In this document: positions 63,782 to 64,000 of the stretch, piece after piece
How the letters are laid out: each line of letters begins with the position of its first letter
Numbering within the stretch: position 1 is the stretch's first letter
From: Campylobacter sp. RM16189
GTDB lineage: Bacteria > Campylobacterota > Campylobacteria > Campylobacterales > Campylobacteraceae
Assembly (NCBI RefSeq): GCF_012978815.1
Contig: NZ_LIWR01000044.1
Span: 1 to 64,000 of the forward strand
Direction: 5' to 3'
DNA length: 64,000 bases
Made by a program: the position numbers and the translations under genes
The notes under the pieces: generated by a model
What the model was told of the DNA's origin: nothing
Database searches by the model: none
The model's input: only the letters and a program-made list of their open reading frames with translations

Positions 63782-64000
63782 TTATTTAAAGCTTTTCTCC
63801 AAAACTTTATCGATTAGCCCATATTCTTTGGCTTCAAACGAACTCATGAAAAAGTCCCTATCGGTATCTTTTGCTATTTTGCTTAATTTTTGACCCGTGT
63901 TTTTAGCCAAGATAGAGTTTAGAATTTCTTTCATACGCAAAATTTCTTTAGCTTGAATTTCTATATCCGTAGCTTGACCTCTAGCACCGCCTAAAGGCTG
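63782..64000 (-). CDS. clpP: ATP-dependent Clp protease proteolytic subunit, C-terminal part
   Basis: The 5' end of the gene is outside the window. The visible 72 residues start at [16 protein letters not shown], directly after the catalytic His of the serine-protease triad. They include the catalytic Asp in [11 protein letters not shown] and end at [12 protein letters not shown]. ClpP forms the barrel protease with ClpA or ClpX. It sits upstream of the GGDEF-like gene and def, as the likely head of the operon. Confidence 0.96.
   Translation of the reverse strand, partial: QPLGGARGQATDIEIQAKEILRMKEILNSILAKNTGQKLSKIAKDTDRDFFMSSFEAKEYGLIDKVLEKSFK

Overview
The window is chromosomal DNA from a Campylobacter that is not C. 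jejuni. The gene order follows C. jejuni blocks: RNA methylase–periplasmic proteins–aminotransferase–hom–YraN–trxA–trxB; dapB–purF; SPFH protein–ilvE; the cmeR/cmeABC–ccoG–rpsU–lipoprotein–YajQ block; and def–clpP. DNA is AT-rich, with very frequent AAATTT words. The species assignment is inference; the accessory content ([FeFe] hydrogenase, arylsulfate sulfotransferases) suggests a hydrogen-using oral or enteric species such as the C. concisus/mucosalis/curvus group.

Layout. 0–12.9 kb is housekeeping: methylase end, a RodZ-like membrane protein, amino-acid genes (AlaC-like aminotransferase, hom, dapB, hisIE, ilvE), the thioredoxin system with an odd membrane protein between trxA and trxB, purF, two DUF2393 proteins and an SPFH protein. 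12.9–25.4 kb is an accessory sulfotransferase region lying between ilvE and a tautomerase gene, which are neighbours in C. jejuni as I recall it. It holds two intact AssT genes, one decayed AssT copy, two DsbL-like oxidases each paired with a DsbI-like membrane protein (one of which has lost its redox cysteines), a two-component system and a DUF3137 membrane protein. 25.4–26.2 kb is tautomerase plus Bcp peroxiredoxin. 26.5–32.7 kb is a complete [FeFe]-hydrogenase operon: catalytic subunit, Tat-signal small subunit, cytochrome b, and maturases HydG, HydE, HydF. 32.7–34.2 kb holds integrase-like remnants and non-coding DNA, abutting a five-tRNA cluster (Leu, Arg, Arg, His, Pro).

34.8–45 kb carries AlkD-like repair protein, MATE exporter, TerC, threonine aldolase, tRNA-Glu, a lipoprotein, endonuclease IV, a FadL-type porin with an acyl-CoA synthetase, and an AAA+ ATPase. 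45–50.7 kb is a minus-strand group: HemN-like radical SAM protein, then a tight operon (HTH/coiled-coil protein, UPF0323 lipoprotein, glutathionylspermidine-synthase-like ligase, 2-hydroxyacid dehydrogenase, YajQ) and rpsU. 50.9–58.7 kb is ccoG, then cmeR and cmeABC with a clear promoter and palindromic operator. 58.7–64 kb is a minus-strand operon purN–nnr–comM–def–(degenerate GGDEF protein)–clpP, read right to left.

How parts fit together: the sulfotransferases are periplasmic enzymes with a cysteine pair, and the DsbL/DsbI pairs would form that disulfide. The hydrogenase would feed electrons from periplasmic H2 oxidation through cytochrome b to the quinone pool. The most unusual features are the cysteine-poor DsbI paralogue with its own DsbL, the repeated and partly decayed AssT region, H-cluster motif variants in HydA, the CXXC-less thioredoxin-like protein, and the GDGIF signature in the GGDEF-like protein. 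All calls are from reading the sequence; no database search was run.
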